This document shows, piece after piece, positions 19,507-28,991 of a stretch of 64,000 bases of DNA (the first letter of the stretch is position 1; every line of letters begins with the position of its first letter). The stretch spans positions 37,530 through 101,529 of the forward strand of contig CADCBQ010000010.1 in NCBI GenBank assembly GCA_902799745.1, read 5' to 3'. The notes under the pieces were generated by a model. The model did not search any database. It had not been told where the DNA came from and was given only the letters and a program-made list of their open reading frames with translations. This DNA comes from Fibrobacter succinogenes. GTDB taxonomy: Bacteria; Fibrobacterota; Fibrobacteria; Fibrobacterales; Fibrobacteraceae. Made by a program: the position numbers and the translations under genes.

Positions 19507-19564
19507 AAATTTTCGTCGCTGATTTTTACAAAACAGAAACCCAAAAGAATGGATTGAATCCAAT

Positions 19565-20413
19565 ATGAACGAAACACAGACCAATGCACCCGAAGCTCAG
19601 GTGGCTCCCGCCGCTCCGGCCCAGGAAGTGCAGCAGCCGGCTCTCGTTGCTTCGCAGCCTGCAGCAAAGGTGAAGGGCAAGTTCGATGAACAACTCGGAC
19701 TCATGCTCCCCTCCGATGCCGCTCAGGTTCAGGAGCAGCTCTCTATGCCGGGTATGAATGACGACATGGTTTACAAGATCGTGGAAACCCACTCTGGTAA
19801 CCATTCGGTTCTCTATAAGACCTATGATCAGGCAGTTCTTGCACGCGACGTTCGCGATTCTATCGAAAACGCCGGCGGCCACAAGGTCCTCCCGATCGCC
19901 AAGGCCAAGCTGGGCTCGACCTACTGCAAGGGCGAATTCTCGACCGAACAGGGTTGTAAGGGCGACTCCGACACCTTCGGTATCGGCTCCCTGATCGAAT
20001 TCCAGGCAACCGGTCTTATCGTGGTGATGTGCGTCATCGTGGGCCTCACGGTGCTCTGCTACCTCATGAACTTCATTATGGCCAAGCTCGGCCTCAACAA
20101 GGACAAGGCTCCGGCACCTGCAGTTAAGGCTACTCCGGCCGCCGCTCCCGCCGCTGCAGCACCCAAGACCATCGGTCCTGCCCACTGCGACTGGGATCCG
20201 AACGCCAAGAGCGTTCATCCGGGCTTCACCAACAAGCAGCTTCAGGCTTTCCTCGGCATTGCCGCCGTGGCAGCCCTCGAAGAACACCCGGGCATGAGCA
20301 ACGACCAGTTCCTCGCCCTCGTGACCGCAGCGGCGACCCAGGCTATCGGTCAGCCCTGCCGCGTGACTGCTTACAGAAACATTAACTCTCCTGCTTGGAC
20401 GATCGTCAAGTAA
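19565..20413 (+). CDS. OadG-like gamma subunit of Na+-pumping decarboxylase
   Basis: This 282-residue protein has one strong membrane helix (about 160-180: FQATGLIVVMCVIVGLTVL) in the context typical of OadG/MmdD gamma subunits, which anchor the carboxyltransferase to the membrane beta subunit. It is much longer than a usual gamma subunit (about 80-130 residues). An Ala/Pro-rich and acidic N-terminal extension of about 150 residues precedes the helix, and a folded-looking tail with TAYRNINSPAWTIVK follows an Ala/Pro linker. The tail resembles ends seen in other fused OadG-like proteins. It is the first gene of an operon with the biotin carrier and beta subunit. No good SD precedes ATG 19565. 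Confidence 0.75.
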   Translation: MNETQTNAPEAQVAPAAPAQEVQQPALVASQPAAKVKGKFDEQLGLMLPSDAAQVQEQLSMPGMNDDMVYKIVETHSGNHSVLYKTYDQAVLARDVRDSIENAGGHKVLPIAKAKLGSTYCKGEFSTEQGCKGDSDTFGIGSLIEFQATGLIVVMCVIVGLTVLCYLMNFIMAKLGLNKDKAPAPAVKATPAAAPAAAAPKTIGPAHCDWDPNAKSVHPGFTNKQLQAFLGIAAVAALEEHPGMSNDQFLALVTAAATQAIGQPCRVTAYRNINSPAWTIVK

Positions 20414-20460
20414 GGTAAACTTTTAAAACTCAACAGGCTTTTAAGCCAGGAAATATCAAA

Positions 20461-20820
20461 ATGAAGAAAACCGTCCGTATCAGTTTCGAAGGCAAGACCT
20501 ACGATGTCGAAGTAGAAGTTCTTGATTCCAATGCCGCCGTTGCCGCCGCTCCTGCTGCCGCTCCGGTCGCTGCCGCTGCTCCTGCCGCCGCTCCTGCTGT
20601 TGCCGGTGGTACCGAAGTCAAGAGCCCGCTCGCTGGCTCCGTGTTCAAACTGAAGGTCAAGGTCGGCGACACCGTTACCGCCAACCAGGAAGTGGCTATC
20701 ATCGAAGCTCTCAAGATGGAAAACCCGGTCGTCGCTCCGTGCGCCGGCACCGTGAACTCCATTGCCGTCAAGGAAACCGACACTGTCGTCGACGGCCAGA
20801 CTCTCATGACCATCGCCTAA
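20461..20820 (+). CDS. biotin carboxyl carrier protein of decarboxylase (MmdC/OadA-C type)
   Basis: This 119-residue protein has a short N-terminal segment, an Ala/Pro hinge (about 27-48) and a C-terminal biotinyl domain (about 50-119). The biotin attachment site is EALKMENP with K85; most family members have AMKM, so Leu replaces Met before the lysine. The free-standing carrier plus hinge arrangement matches gamma/MmdC subunits of methylmalonyl-CoA or oxaloacetate decarboxylases. It would shuttle CO2 from the carboxyltransferase (alpha) to the beta subunit encoded just downstream. The alpha subunit gene is not in the window. Confidence 0.88.
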   Translation: MKKTVRISFEGKTYDVEVEVLDSNAAVAAAPAAAPVAAAAPAAAPAVAGGTEVKSPLAGSVFKLKVKVGDTVTANQEVAIIEALKMENPVVAPCAGTVNSIAVKETDTVVDGQTLMTIA

Positions 20821-20833
20821 GAGGTACAGATAA

Positions 20834-21994
20834 ATGAGTTCTCTTTTAAATTCGGTCGTTGAGTTCGCAGGCGACACCGGATTCGCATACGTCACCCCTT
20901 CGATGATCGTGATGTGGATCGTGAGTTTCGTCCTGATGTACTTGGCGATTGTCAAAAAGTACGAGCCGCTGCTGCTCTTGCCGATTTCGCTCGGCGCACT
21001 GGCGGTGAACATCCCGAGTGCGGGATTCTACGATGGTGGCTGGAGCATCGAAGGTATGTTTACCCCGACTGCCGGTCTCTATTACTACATCAGCCAGGGT
21101 ATCCACCTGGAACTCTTCCCGCCCATCATCTTCTTGGGTGTGGGTGCCATGACGGACTTCGGACCGCTTATCGCTAACCCGCGTACACTGCTCCTCGGCG
21201 GTGGCGCTCAGTTCGGCGTGTTTGCGACCATGTTCTGCGCTGTGGCTTTCGGTGGCTTTACTCTCGGTGAAGCAGCCTCTATCGGTATCATCGGCGGTGC
21301 TGATGGTCCGACCTCCATCTTTACTGCAAACAAACTAGCAAAGCACCTCATCGGACCTATCGCCGTGGCAGCTTACACTTACATGGCCCTCGTTCCGCTG
21401 ATTCAGCCGCCTATCATGCGCCTCATGACCAACGACAAGGAACGCAAGATCCGTATGAAGGCTCTGCGCAAGGTGTCCAAGGCCGAACGCATCGTGTTTG
21501 CCGTGATGGTGATGATCGTGTGCATCCTCGTGGTGCCCGATGCTTCTGCTCTTATCATCATGCTCATGCTTGGTAACATCTTCAAGGAATCCGGCGTTGT
21601 TGAACGCTTGGTGAAGACCTCTTCCAACGAACTCATGAACATCGTGACGATCTTCCTCGGTTCTTCCGTGGGCCTCACGATGTCTGCCGACATCTTCCTC
21701 CGTCCGCAGACCCTCATGATTATCGCTATGGGTGTGGTGGCATTCGGTTTCTCGACCGCTGCAGGCCTCTTCCTTGCTAAGATCATGAACAAGTGCACTC
21801 CCAAGAACCCCGTGAACCCGCTTATCGGTTCTGCTGGCGTGTCCGCCGTGCCGATGGCCGCTCGCGTGTCTCAGGTGGAAGGTGCCAAGTATGACCCGCA
21901 GAACTTCTTGCTGATGCACGCTATGGGCCCGAACGTGGCTGGCGTGATCGGTACTGCAGTTTGCGCAGGTTACATGATTTCTCGACTCTCGTAG
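20834..21994 (+). CDS. Na+-pumping decarboxylase beta subunit (OadB/MmdB family)
   Basis: This 386-residue integral membrane protein has family motifs [19 protein letters not shown] (about 155-173), the [13 protein letters not shown] segment, [11 protein letters not shown] and a C-terminal [18 protein letters not shown]. The beta subunit decarboxylates carboxybiotin and exports Na+ across the inner membrane. The aspartate in GGADGPT corresponds to the residue needed for Na+ coupling in Klebsiella OadB (D203). The gene follows the biotin carrier after 13 bases. Whether the complex works on oxaloacetate or methylmalonyl-CoA cannot be told from these subunits, because specificity lies in the absent alpha subunit. 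Confidence 0.92.
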   Translation: MSSLLNSVVEFAGDTGFAYVTPSMIVMWIVSFVLMYLAIVKKYEPLLLLPISLGALAVNIPSAGFYDGGWSIEGMFTPTAGLYYYISQGIHLELFPPIIFLGVGAMTDFGPLIANPRTLLLGGGAQFGVFATMFCAVAFGGFTLGEAASIGIIGGADGPTSIFTANKLAKHLIGPIAVAAYTYMALVPLIQPPIMRLMTNDKERKIRMKALRKVSKAERIVFAVMVMIVCILVVPDASALIIMLMLGNIFKESGVVERLVKTSSNELMNIVTIFLGSSVGLTMSADIFLRPQTLMIIAMGVVAFGFSTAAGLFLAKIMNKCTPKNPVNPLIGSAGVSAVPMAARVSQVEGAKYDPQNFLLMHAMGPNVAGVIGTAVCAGYMISRLS

Positions 21995-22000
21995 TCTGAG

Positions 22001-22045
22001 TGTCATCCTGAGCGGAGGCGCGTAGCGCCGAAGTCGAAGGAACTA
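22001..22045. repeat. dispersed TGTCATCCTGAGC repeat, copy 2
   Basis: TGTCATCCTGAGCGGAGG is followed by the mini-hairpin GGCGC-GTA-GCGCC and AAGTCGAAGGA. It lies directly after the beta subunit stop codon, ahead of the terminator. Confidence 0.75.
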
Positions 22046-22058
22046 AAACAGAATATAA

Positions 22059-22094
22059 GGGAAACCCTCGGCAATCGCCGGGGGTTCCTTTTTG
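22059..22094 (+). terminator. intrinsic terminator of the decarboxylase operon
   Basis: GGAAACCCTCGGC and GCCGGGGGTTCC form a stem with loop AATC, followed by TTTTTG. Confidence 0.85.
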
Positions 22095-22101
22095 TAGGGG
22101 A

Positions 22102-22131
22102 TTGTATTACGGCTGGATTAATGTATATTTT
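22102..22131 (+). promoter_or_regulatory. promoter of the GLUG-repeat gene
   Basis: TTGTAT (22102) and TATATTTT (22124) are spaced 16 bases apart, placing a start site about 20 bases upstream of ATG 22155; AGGAG precedes that ATG. Confidence 0.5.
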
Positions 22132-22154
22132 TGTTAAAATAAGCGAGGAGAATT

Positions 22155-25100
22155 ATGAAAATCGGGTTTGTTGTTTCGGCCGTATTGTCATTGCTTGCGA
22201 TTCAGTCTTTTGCCGCAAACGGCACCATGAAGGGATCCGGTTCTGCTAAAAATCCTTTCCAGATTGAAGACTACGAAGACTTGAAGGCGATAGGCACGGG
22301 CGCCTACCTGTATTCGTCGGATTACGTTTTGACAAAGGATATCGATGCTTCGGCGTCGATGAACGAGATGTGCAATGCGGACGGCTGCAATGGTTTTATT
22401 TCTATCGGTAAGAAAAAGGATGCTGCTGACAGCACTATTTTCTGGGGAAATATCGATGGCCAAAACCACACCATCAGCAACTTGAATATTTGGCTCCCAT
22501 GTGAAAGTGGTGTGGCGTTTATTTATTACTTGGGCGGTTCCGTTTCCAACCTGAATTTTGACCATAGCCATGTGACGGGCAGGGTGTCCGAATCGGAATA
22601 TGTCGCGACGGTAGCGGCAAAGTTGGTGGGAAGTATCAAGAATGTTAAGGTGACAAACGGTTTTGTTCAAGGAGAAAACTATGTGGGCGGTATTGTTGGC
22701 AGTGCCAAGCAGGATTATAACGATAAAGCGACTATCGCTAATGTCTCTTTCCAGGGGACTGTCAAAGGCTCGCAGCGGGTGGGTGGCATTGTTGGCCAGC
22801 TGGACATGGATCTTGATAGCGCTTTTGTCGATGCGGAAATCATCGCCTTGAGAAAGAGTGTGGGTGGTATCGTCGGGTATTTGATGGGTGCTGTGAGCAA
22901 TTCCCGTTCTAACGGCTTGATTGTCCCGGGAAAGTCGGATGTTGATGAAGTGGGGGGCATCGCTGGTTACTCCAAGGGCGGAGTTTATTCAAGCGCATCT
23001 TTGATGAACTTGACCTCTTTCGGATACGATTTCGACGATGATATTGGTGGCATTGTTGGCGACAACGCGAAGGGCGCCGTTCTGTATTCGTATTCCCTTG
23101 GTAATGTCGAAGGCAATGGACATGTCGGTGGTGTTGTCGGAACCGGCGGCCGTGTGATGAATTCGTATGCCTTTGGCTCGGTGAAAGGGAATCGGTATGT
23201 CGGTGGCATTGCCGGCTCCTATGCGGATGTTTTCCATTCTTATGCGGTTGTTTCGCTCCAGGGAGAAAACCATGTCGGCGGACTTCTTGGGGGTTCTCTT
23301 AATGCGGGTACCCCTGATACGGTATATAGTTCTTACTGGAATACCGAGATTTCGGGCATTGACTCGAGCACCGGTGGAGTTGGCCTTACGACAGCCCAGA
23401 TGTTGAAATGGGATTCTTATGTGGGCTGGGATACCGTGGGCTATGATGAGTATGCTATCGATGGTACAGATACCTGCTTTTATTATGAATATGCGGGGTA
23501 TTGCAGTAGCCCTACAGGAAACTTTATTAAAGTTTGGGATATTGACGAGGGCAAGTCGTTCCCCTATTTGAAAGAAAATGGTTTCTCGAAAAAGGCGCTT
23601 GTTCCGATTGCGGTCCCGACGGTGGCGACGAAGTGGCAAGAGACTCCGACTGTCGCCTCGCTTATTGATGTAGAAGGCGAACTTGTCGGAAAGTGGACGG
23701 GCTCTGTGCGGCCTGTGTATGTAAACGACACCCTTTGCAGGGATTCCTTGTACTATGGCTATAGAATTGGCGTGGTCGTCGGTAAGGATACGGTGTGGGG
23801 AACGTCGAGCCATGTGGCAATCCCGAACAAAATTGAAATTTCGACTTTTGCTGAACTTCAGAAAATCGGGCATGATCTCGCTTACCCGCTGTTGGGTAAT
23901 TATGAGCTGACGGCCGATATCGATGCTAAGGGGTTGAAGTTCGAACCCATTGGCGATAGCGTGCATATTTTCTACGGAACGTTTGACGGCAAGAACCATA
24001 CCATCAAGAATTTGGTCGTTGACAAGCCCACCCGCGACTTTACGGGTATGTTTGGATATGTCGAAAGTGCCGTGATCCAGAACTTGACGCTTGAAAATGC
24101 GAAGGTCGTTGGCTCCTGGGTCGTGGGCGCCTTGATTGGCGAATCGCGTAATACGGTCGTGAGCCATGTCGTATCCTTAAATGGCAATGTTCAGGGCGAA
24201 TGGTCCGTTGGGGGCTTGATAGGCTTCAGTGAGTCAGATAGTGTTGTTAATGTCGGGACGACCGGAAAGATTAAGGGTACGGAAAATGTTGGCGGCATTA
24301 TTGGCTGCACAAGGAGCTACGCTACGTTGACCGATGCGTTCTCTGTTAACGTTATTAAGGGCCACGAAGATGTCGGTGGTGTTATCGGCAGCAGCTACGA
24401 TTACGGCTATGATGGCATGATTCCGAATATCTATCGCGTTTATTCAGCAAGCGTGATCAAGTCTCCCAAATTCGCTGCCGAAGGGATTCTCGGACATGGT
24501 AGCAGTTCGGTAGATGACAGTACCTGTTTCTTTGACAGTACCGTTGCAGGAATTGGCCGAAAGGGCAAGACGACGGAGGAAATGCTGTTGAAGTCGACGT
24601 ATAAGGATTATGACTTTGAAACGGTATGGGAAATCCAGGAAGGCGTTTCTTACCCGTACTTTAAGGGCATGGACCCGATATTGCCGGGAACGCTCGAAGA
24701 CGATGGTACAGTAAATGTACTGGCCGGTGCTGGTACAGAAATCGACCCCTACAAGATTTACGATTACGATGATCTCAAGTATGTCGGTAAATATGAATAT
24801 GGTCTTGATGCCTACTACAAGCTGATGGGCAATATCAATGCCACGGCTTCGTTCAAGGAAAACTGCAATGCTGACAGCACCTTGTGTAAGGGCTTCGAAC
24901 CGATTGGTGAATTCAGCGGTGTGTTCATCGGAAACAACAAGATTATTGCAGGCTTGAATATCAATCGCCCCGACGAAGATTCGGTGGGACTTTTCCGGGC
25001 TCTGGCGAAGGGTGCCAAGGTAAGCAACGTTGTCTTTGATACGGCTTCGTATCTTGGAGAAAGCTATTCGTATGGGCCTGCGAATACTAGGGGTGCCATC

Positions 25101-27938
25101 CGTGGTAAGGACTATGTCGGTGTCCTTGCCGGTGTCGATAATGGTGCGACGGTCGAAAACATCTTTATTAAGTATAATATTTCCGGCGAAAATTACGTTG
25201 GCTCTCTTGCCGGTAAGAAATCTTCGGGCTCTGTCGTGAGGAGTGCGTCTAGATTCCTGGTCTCGGGTAAGGAAAACGTGGGCGGCCTCGTAGGGCATTT
25301 GGGCGCGGCTAGCGTAGCGGATTGCTATTCGATTGCGAATGTCGTGGGTACAAAGAATGTCGGTGGCCTGGTTGGCTACTCCGACAATGCGGCTGTGAAA
25401 AACTCTTTTGCCGCAGGTCAAGTCCAAGGCGATTCTAAATGGGGAGGCCTTGCGGGCTCTGACAACAAGTCGGCCTACACCTCGGTCTATTATGATACGA
25501 CCCTTTGGTATGTCAAAACGACGGCTGCGGGGGATCTCCGCAATACAAAGCAGATGGTCAAGAAGGAAAACTACGAGGGTTGGGATTTCGATTCAATCTG
25601 GAAAATCGTTGCGGATTCGACTTATCCCTATTTGTCGTGGCTAACCAAGGTTTATTATATATCCAAGACGATGAAGGAGAAAATTTATCCGAACCAGGCT
25701 GTGGATCAGACCATGATGAAAATGGTCGGTTCCGGTACTGAAAAAGATCCATTCTTGATCAAGACATACGGAGACTTGAAATCAATTGGATTCGGAAAAT
25801 ACAAACTGTCGGCCGTTTATCGCTTGGCTAACGATATCGATGCCGCCGCTTCCAGGACGGATGAGCGTTTTGCTGTCGGTGGAACAGGATTCAAGCCTAT
25901 TGGTAAGTACGATGTGTTGGAAGAATTCTGCAACTGTTACGGTGTTGTCCTTGGCGGTTACACAAAACAGGATACCGGTGCTTTTACCGGCGAATTCCAT
26001 GGTGGTGGCCATAGCATCGATAGCCTGTACACAGGATTTTGGGATAAAGAAAACAAGACTGTAGGATTTATCGATACGGTTGCCAAATCTGCGGTTGTAG
26101 ACAGCTTGACGTTCAAGGGCTATTCTGTCGGTCGCGAAGACTTTGGAATGAAAATTGGTGGCGTTGCTACGGTGAACCATGGTGCTATCCGGAATGTAGA
26201 TGTCGACTTTGTGATGGACAGTGTTTATCAAAGTGCGGGGTTCGTGTTCAGGAACTATGGTTCCATCGAGAATGTATCGGTTAAAGGAAAAATCAATGGT
26301 GGCAGACTCGTATCTGGCATTGCACACTTGAATTACGGAACCATTGCCAATGCCAAAATCGATGTGCAGTGGATTGGGGGTGCAAGTGCCGCCGGTGTTG
26401 CCGCGTTGAACTGGGGAACCATCAAGAATGTTTCTGTTAAGGCGAACGTAAAGGAAAACTCTGGCTTCGTAGGTGGCGTTGCCGGGTTAAATGCTCCTGG
26501 TGGAACGATTGATAAGAGCTCTGTGAATGTCGATGTATCTGGACAGAAATCATCTTCAGAAGGTTTCTCCATTTATTACGAAGATGGTGGGGAAATCTCG
26601 GTATATTATGATGTGCAAGGCGTTGCTGGGCTTGTTGCCGTCGATAGCGGAACGGTCAATAATTCCACGGCGTCGGGCGTTATCAATGCAAAAGGAGTCC
26701 TCTACGTAGGTGGCCTGATTGCTAAGGCTTACGGCAAGGGACTGAAGGGACTGCATGCATCCGTTGATGTTGTTGGAGATCATTATGTCGGCGGCTTGGT
26801 CGGCTTGAACGAAACAACTATTTCGGAATGCTATGCCACCGGAAACGCTGAGGGAACGGGAACATTCAGCTATTCTGGAGCTTTTGTTGGCCAAAACAAG
26901 GGCTTGGTTTTGCGCTCGTTTGCGACCGGAAATGCGTATAGAGCCGCCAGCTTTGTCGGCGGAAACGATGGAACCATCCGGCAATCTTATTCTACAGGAA
27001 ATGTCGAAGGCACGGGCGGCTTTGTCGATAACAACCAGTCTGTAATAGAAGACTGCTATTCAACGGGTGATGTGCTTTCTATAGAACCGTACTATGGTTT
27101 TGGCTTTGCCGAAATCAACGGCGATGATGCAGAGGTAAGAGGATACGCTTCTGGAAGCGCGTATAAAGACGGTATCCATTTCTGCAATGGCTTGTCTAAA
27201 AGAACGAATCCCTCGGATGAGTATTACTATTTAGCCGAAGCCTGCAGCGATTCGCTGATGACAGGAAAGGGTTTGTCCGATGCACAGATGAAAATGCAGA
27301 AGTCTTTCGCAGCATTCAACTTTGACTCGGTTTGGTACATCGCCGAGGGCGTGAGCTACCCGCTGCTTCGTAACATGCTGAATCCGCCGGTTGTTTCAAA
27401 TGGGGAACTTTTCTATAGCGAAAAGCCTCTTGCGAAGAATATCCGCGCCGAACTGCTTAAAAACGCCTTCGTGATGGATTCTGCGGCGAAAAAGGTGCTT
27501 AAGCTGGATTCTGCAAGTGAGGTCTTGCTCGATTCTCTGGAAAACGAAAAAGCTCCTTACGGAACGTATATCGTCTCTTACCGAGTGGGTGTGCTTTTCG
27601 ATTCCGATACGCTCTGGAGCAGAATTGCCAAGGTAGAAATCGATATTGAAAAAACAACGGGTGCTCGCGTTCGCAATGCGGTGGTGACGCATTCGCTCGG
27701 CGCAGCATTCCGAGACGGCCTTGTGGCTCTCCACTTTGAAATTCCTGACGCGGGTGCGGTGAAGTTCTCGCTCATGGATATGCAAGGCCGTATTGTGAAG
27801 GCGTTTGACCTTGGCAAGCGCGCAGCGGGTGAATATTCTGAAACCGTTGCTGCCGAAGAAATTGCACGTGGTCGCTATATCGGCGTGCTGCAGCTGAACG
27901 GCAGAGTGACAGACAAGGTGATGCTGCTGAAAAAATAA
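22155..27938 (+). CDS. giant exported GLUG-repeat surface protein (adhesin-like)
   Basis: This 1927-residue protein has a signal peptide (IQSFA-ANG), four large modules, and a C-terminal sorting-like domain. Each module opens with a 'GSG-x-x-x-P-x-x-I-x-x-Y-x-DLKxIG' lead (near residues 30, 560, 858 and 1192). Runs of GLUG motifs follow, of the type VGGIVG, N-x-x-x-x-G-x-V-x-G, and CYATGNAEG. Such repeats form right-handed beta-helices in bacterial adhesins and cell-wall-associated proteins. The last ~80 residues (VKFSLMDMQGRIVKAFDLG to VMLLKK) match a T9SS-type sorting domain. A role in adhesion to plant cell wall is an inference. SD GAGGAG precedes the ATG. It is probably a single-gene unit with terminators on both sides. 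Confidence 0.8.
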   Translation: MKIGFVVSAVLSLLAIQSFAANGTMKGSGSAKNPFQIEDYEDLKAIGTGAYLYSSDYVLTKDIDASASMNEMCNADGCNGFISIGKKKDAADSTIFWGNIDGQNHTISNLNIWLPCESGVAFIYYLGGSVSNLNFDHSHVTGRVSESEYVATVAAKLVGSIKNVKVTNGFVQGENYVGGIVGSAKQDYNDKATIANVSFQGTVKGSQRVGGIVGQLDMDLDSAFVDAEIIALRKSVGGIVGYLMGAVSNSRSNGLIVPGKSDVDEVGGIAGYSKGGVYSSASLMNLTSFGYDFDDDIGGIVGDNAKGAVLYSYSLGNVEGNGHVGGVVGTGGRVMNSYAFGSVKGNRYVGGIAGSYADVFHSYAVVSLQGENHVGGLLGGSLNAGTPDTVYSSYWNTEISGIDSSTGGVGLTTAQMLKWDSYVGWDTVGYDEYAIDGTDTCFYYEYAGYCSSPTGNFIKVWDIDEGKSFPYLKENGFSKKALVPIAVPTVATKWQETPTVASLIDVEGELVGKWTGSVRPVYVNDTLCRDSLYYGYRIGVVVGKDTVWGTSSHVAIPNKIEISTFAELQKIGHDLAYPLLGNYELTADIDAKGLKFEPIGDSVHIFYGTFDGKNHTIKNLVVDKPTRDFTGMFGYVESAVIQNLTLENAKVVGSWVVGALIGESRNTVVSHVVSLNGNVQGEWSVGGLIGFSESDSVVNVGTTGKIKGTENVGGIIGCTRSYATLTDAFSVNVIKGHEDVGGVIGSSYDYGYDGMIPNIYRVYSASVIKSPKFAAEGILGHGSSSVDDSTCFFDSTVAGIGRKGKTTEEMLLKSTYKDYDFETVWEIQEGVSYPYFKGMDPILPGTLEDDGTVNVLAGAGTEIDPYKIYDYDDLKYVGKYEYGLDAYYKLMGNINATASFKENCNADSTLCKGFEPIGEFSGVFIGNNKIIAGLNINRPDEDSVGLFRALAKGAKVSNVVFDTASYLGESYSYGPANTRGAIRGKDYVGVLAGVDNGATVENIFIKYNISGENYVGSLAGKKSSGSVVRSASRFLVSGKENVGGLVGHLGAASVADCYSIANVVGTKNVGGLVGYSDNAAVKNSFAAGQVQGDSKWGGLAGSDNKSAYTSVYYDTTLWYVKTTAAGDLRNTKQMVKKENYEGWDFDSIWKIVADSTYPYLSWLTKVYYISKTMKEKIYPNQAVDQTMMKMVGSGTEKDPFLIKTYGDLKSIGFGKYKLSAVYRLANDIDAAASRTDERFAVGGTGFKPIGKYDVLEEFCNCYGVVLGGYTKQDTGAFTGEFHGGGHSIDSLYTGFWDKENKTVGFIDTVAKSAVVDSLTFKGYSVGREDFGMKIGGVATVNHGAIRNVDVDFVMDSVYQSAGFVFRNYGSIENVSVKGKINGGRLVSGIAHLNYGTIANAKIDVQWIGGASAAGVAALNWGTIKNVSVKANVKENSGFVGGVAGLNAPGGTIDKSSVNVDVSGQKSSSEGFSIYYEDGGEISVYYDVQGVAGLVAVDSGTVNNSTASGVINAKGVLYVGGLIAKAYGKGLKGLHASVDVVGDHYVGGLVGLNETTISECYATGNAEGTGTFSYSGAFVGQNKGLVLRSFATGNAYRAASFVGGNDGTIRQSYSTGNVEGTGGFVDNNQSVIEDCYSTGDVLSIEPYYGFGFAEINGDDAEVRGYASGSAYKDGIHFCNGLSKRTNPSDEYYYLAEACSDSLMTGKGLSDAQMKMQKSFAAFNFDSVWYIAEGVSYPLLRNMLNPPVVSNGELFYSEKPLAKNIRAELLKNAFVMDSAAKKVLKLDSASEVLLDSLENEKAPYGTYIVSYRVGVLFDSDTLWSRIAKVEIDIEKTTGARVRNAVVTHSLGAAFRDGLVALHFEIPDAGAVKFSLMDMQGRIVKAFDLGKRAAGEYSETVAAEEIARGRYIGVLQLNGRVTDKVMLLKK

Positions 27939-27961
27939 AACGCAACCTTTGAAAGAGAATT

Positions 27962-27995
27962 GAAGGCTCTCGCAAGATGCGGGGGCCTTTTTGTT
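27962..27995 (+). terminator. intrinsic terminator
   Basis: AAGGCTCTCGC and GCGGGGGCCTT pair across loop AAGAT and are followed by TTTGTTTT. Confidence 0.85.
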
Positions 27996-28034
27996 TTATA
28001 AGTTTGTTTGTTTTGTTTTATGAAATTAATTTTT

Positions 28035-28128
28035 TTTCAAAGTATTTTGAAAATCTTTGAAATTTGCGAAAAATCGCAAAATTTGTTTTTTAGAAAATGT
28101 TGCATGTGGTGATTCGATTATCTATTTT
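28035..28128 (+). promoter_or_regulatory. promoter region of TIGR02147 regulator 1
   Basis: An AT-rich region has the imperfect palindrome TTTCAAAGTATTTTGAAA (28035-28052), a second GAAAATCTTTGAAA overlap, and TTTGCGAAAAATCGCAAA. A TATTTT box (28123-28128) ends six bases before ATG 28135. The GGAATAC-type palindrome found at the next three promoters is absent, which fits the divergence of this regulator from the other two. Confidence 0.5.
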
Positions 28129-28134
28129 TTAGAC

Positions 28135-28989
28135 ATGATGAAATCGATTATTGAATATAAAGAGTATCGCCAGTATATTCAGGACTACTACAACGAACGG
28201 AAGCGTTGTTCTGCTTTTACCTGGCGCGAATTTGCGAGACTTGCGGGCTTTGCCTCGGGATCGTATTTGAAGCTTGTGTGCGACGGCAAGACCCGTCTGT
28301 TGGAAGAAGGAGCAAAGAAGACGGCGCTTGCTATGGGATTGCTCGGCTTTGAATACGACTATTTTATTTTGATGGTCCGTTACGAAAACGCAAAGACGGA
28401 TATCCAGAAAAAGAAATGTTTCGAGGAAATGCAGGCGCTCAGTACCGCTCACCATGTGAAGATTCTCGGAAGTGACCTGTATACTTTCTACGAAACATGG
28501 AAACATTCCGTGGTGCGAGAACTTGCGATTGCGATGCCGGGTGCAAAACCGCTTGAAATGGCTAAAGCCTGCAAGTTCCCGATTTCGGCAGCCGATGTGA
28601 GCGCAAGCCTCAGTTTTCTTTTGAAGTCGGGGCTGCTTACGCGCGATATTAAAGGCAATTACCAGCAGACGAACCGTTCGCTTAGCACGGGTCGCTTGAA
28701 TGTGGTCGCTGTTGCGGTGCATTCGTTGTTGCGCCAGATGGGCGAGTTTGCGCTTGAAGCGCTCGATAAGTTGCCGATTTCGGAGAGACATTTTAGCGGA
28801 ATCACCATGGGGGTGACGCAAGAGACTTATCAGAAGGTTGTCGACGAAATTGCGGAATTCCGCAAGCACATTATCTCGATGGTGGCCGATGAACAGCACC
28901 CGGATAAAGTGTGCAGACTCAATTTCCAGTTTTTCCCTCTGACAGAGAATTTGAATCGTGGCAAGTCCACATCGGGTAAAGGAGTATAA
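28135..28989 (+). CDS. TIGR02147/DUF4423 family regulator-like protein, copy 1
   Basis: This 284-residue protein starts MMKSIIEYKEYRQYIQDYYN and aligns along its length with the proteins at 31031 and 34062. TIGR02147 is a paralogous family expanded in Fibrobacter. Residues about 27-55 (TWREFARLAGFASGSYLKLVCDGK) look like a Cro/CI-type helix-turn-helix, with a conserved central core (MPGAKPLEMAKACK, GNYQQT). The N-terminal start was set at 28135 by alignment to the paralogues; the frame is open further upstream. No SD is visible and a TATTTT box lies six bases before the ATG, so translation may be leaderless. The gene is followed after two bases by a lipoprotein gene. A role as transcription factor for that lipoprotein is an inference. 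Confidence 0.82.
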   Translation: MMKSIIEYKEYRQYIQDYYNERKRCSAFTWREFARLAGFASGSYLKLVCDGKTRLLEEGAKKTALAMGLLGFEYDYFILMVRYENAKTDIQKKKCFEEMQALSTAHHVKILGSDLYTFYETWKHSVVRELAIAMPGAKPLEMAKACKFPISAADVSASLSFLLKSGLLTRDIKGNYQQTNRSLSTGRLNVVAVAVHSLLRQMGEFALEALDKLPISERHFSGITMGVTQETYQKVVDEIAEFRKHIISMVADEQHPDKVCRLNFQFFPLTENLNRGKSTSGKGV

Positions 28990-28991
28990 AG

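Noticed and set aside
22188..27785. Several antisense open frames within the GLUG gene.
   Set aside because: They follow from the repetitive codon pattern of the plus-strand gene and lack SDs or known domains.
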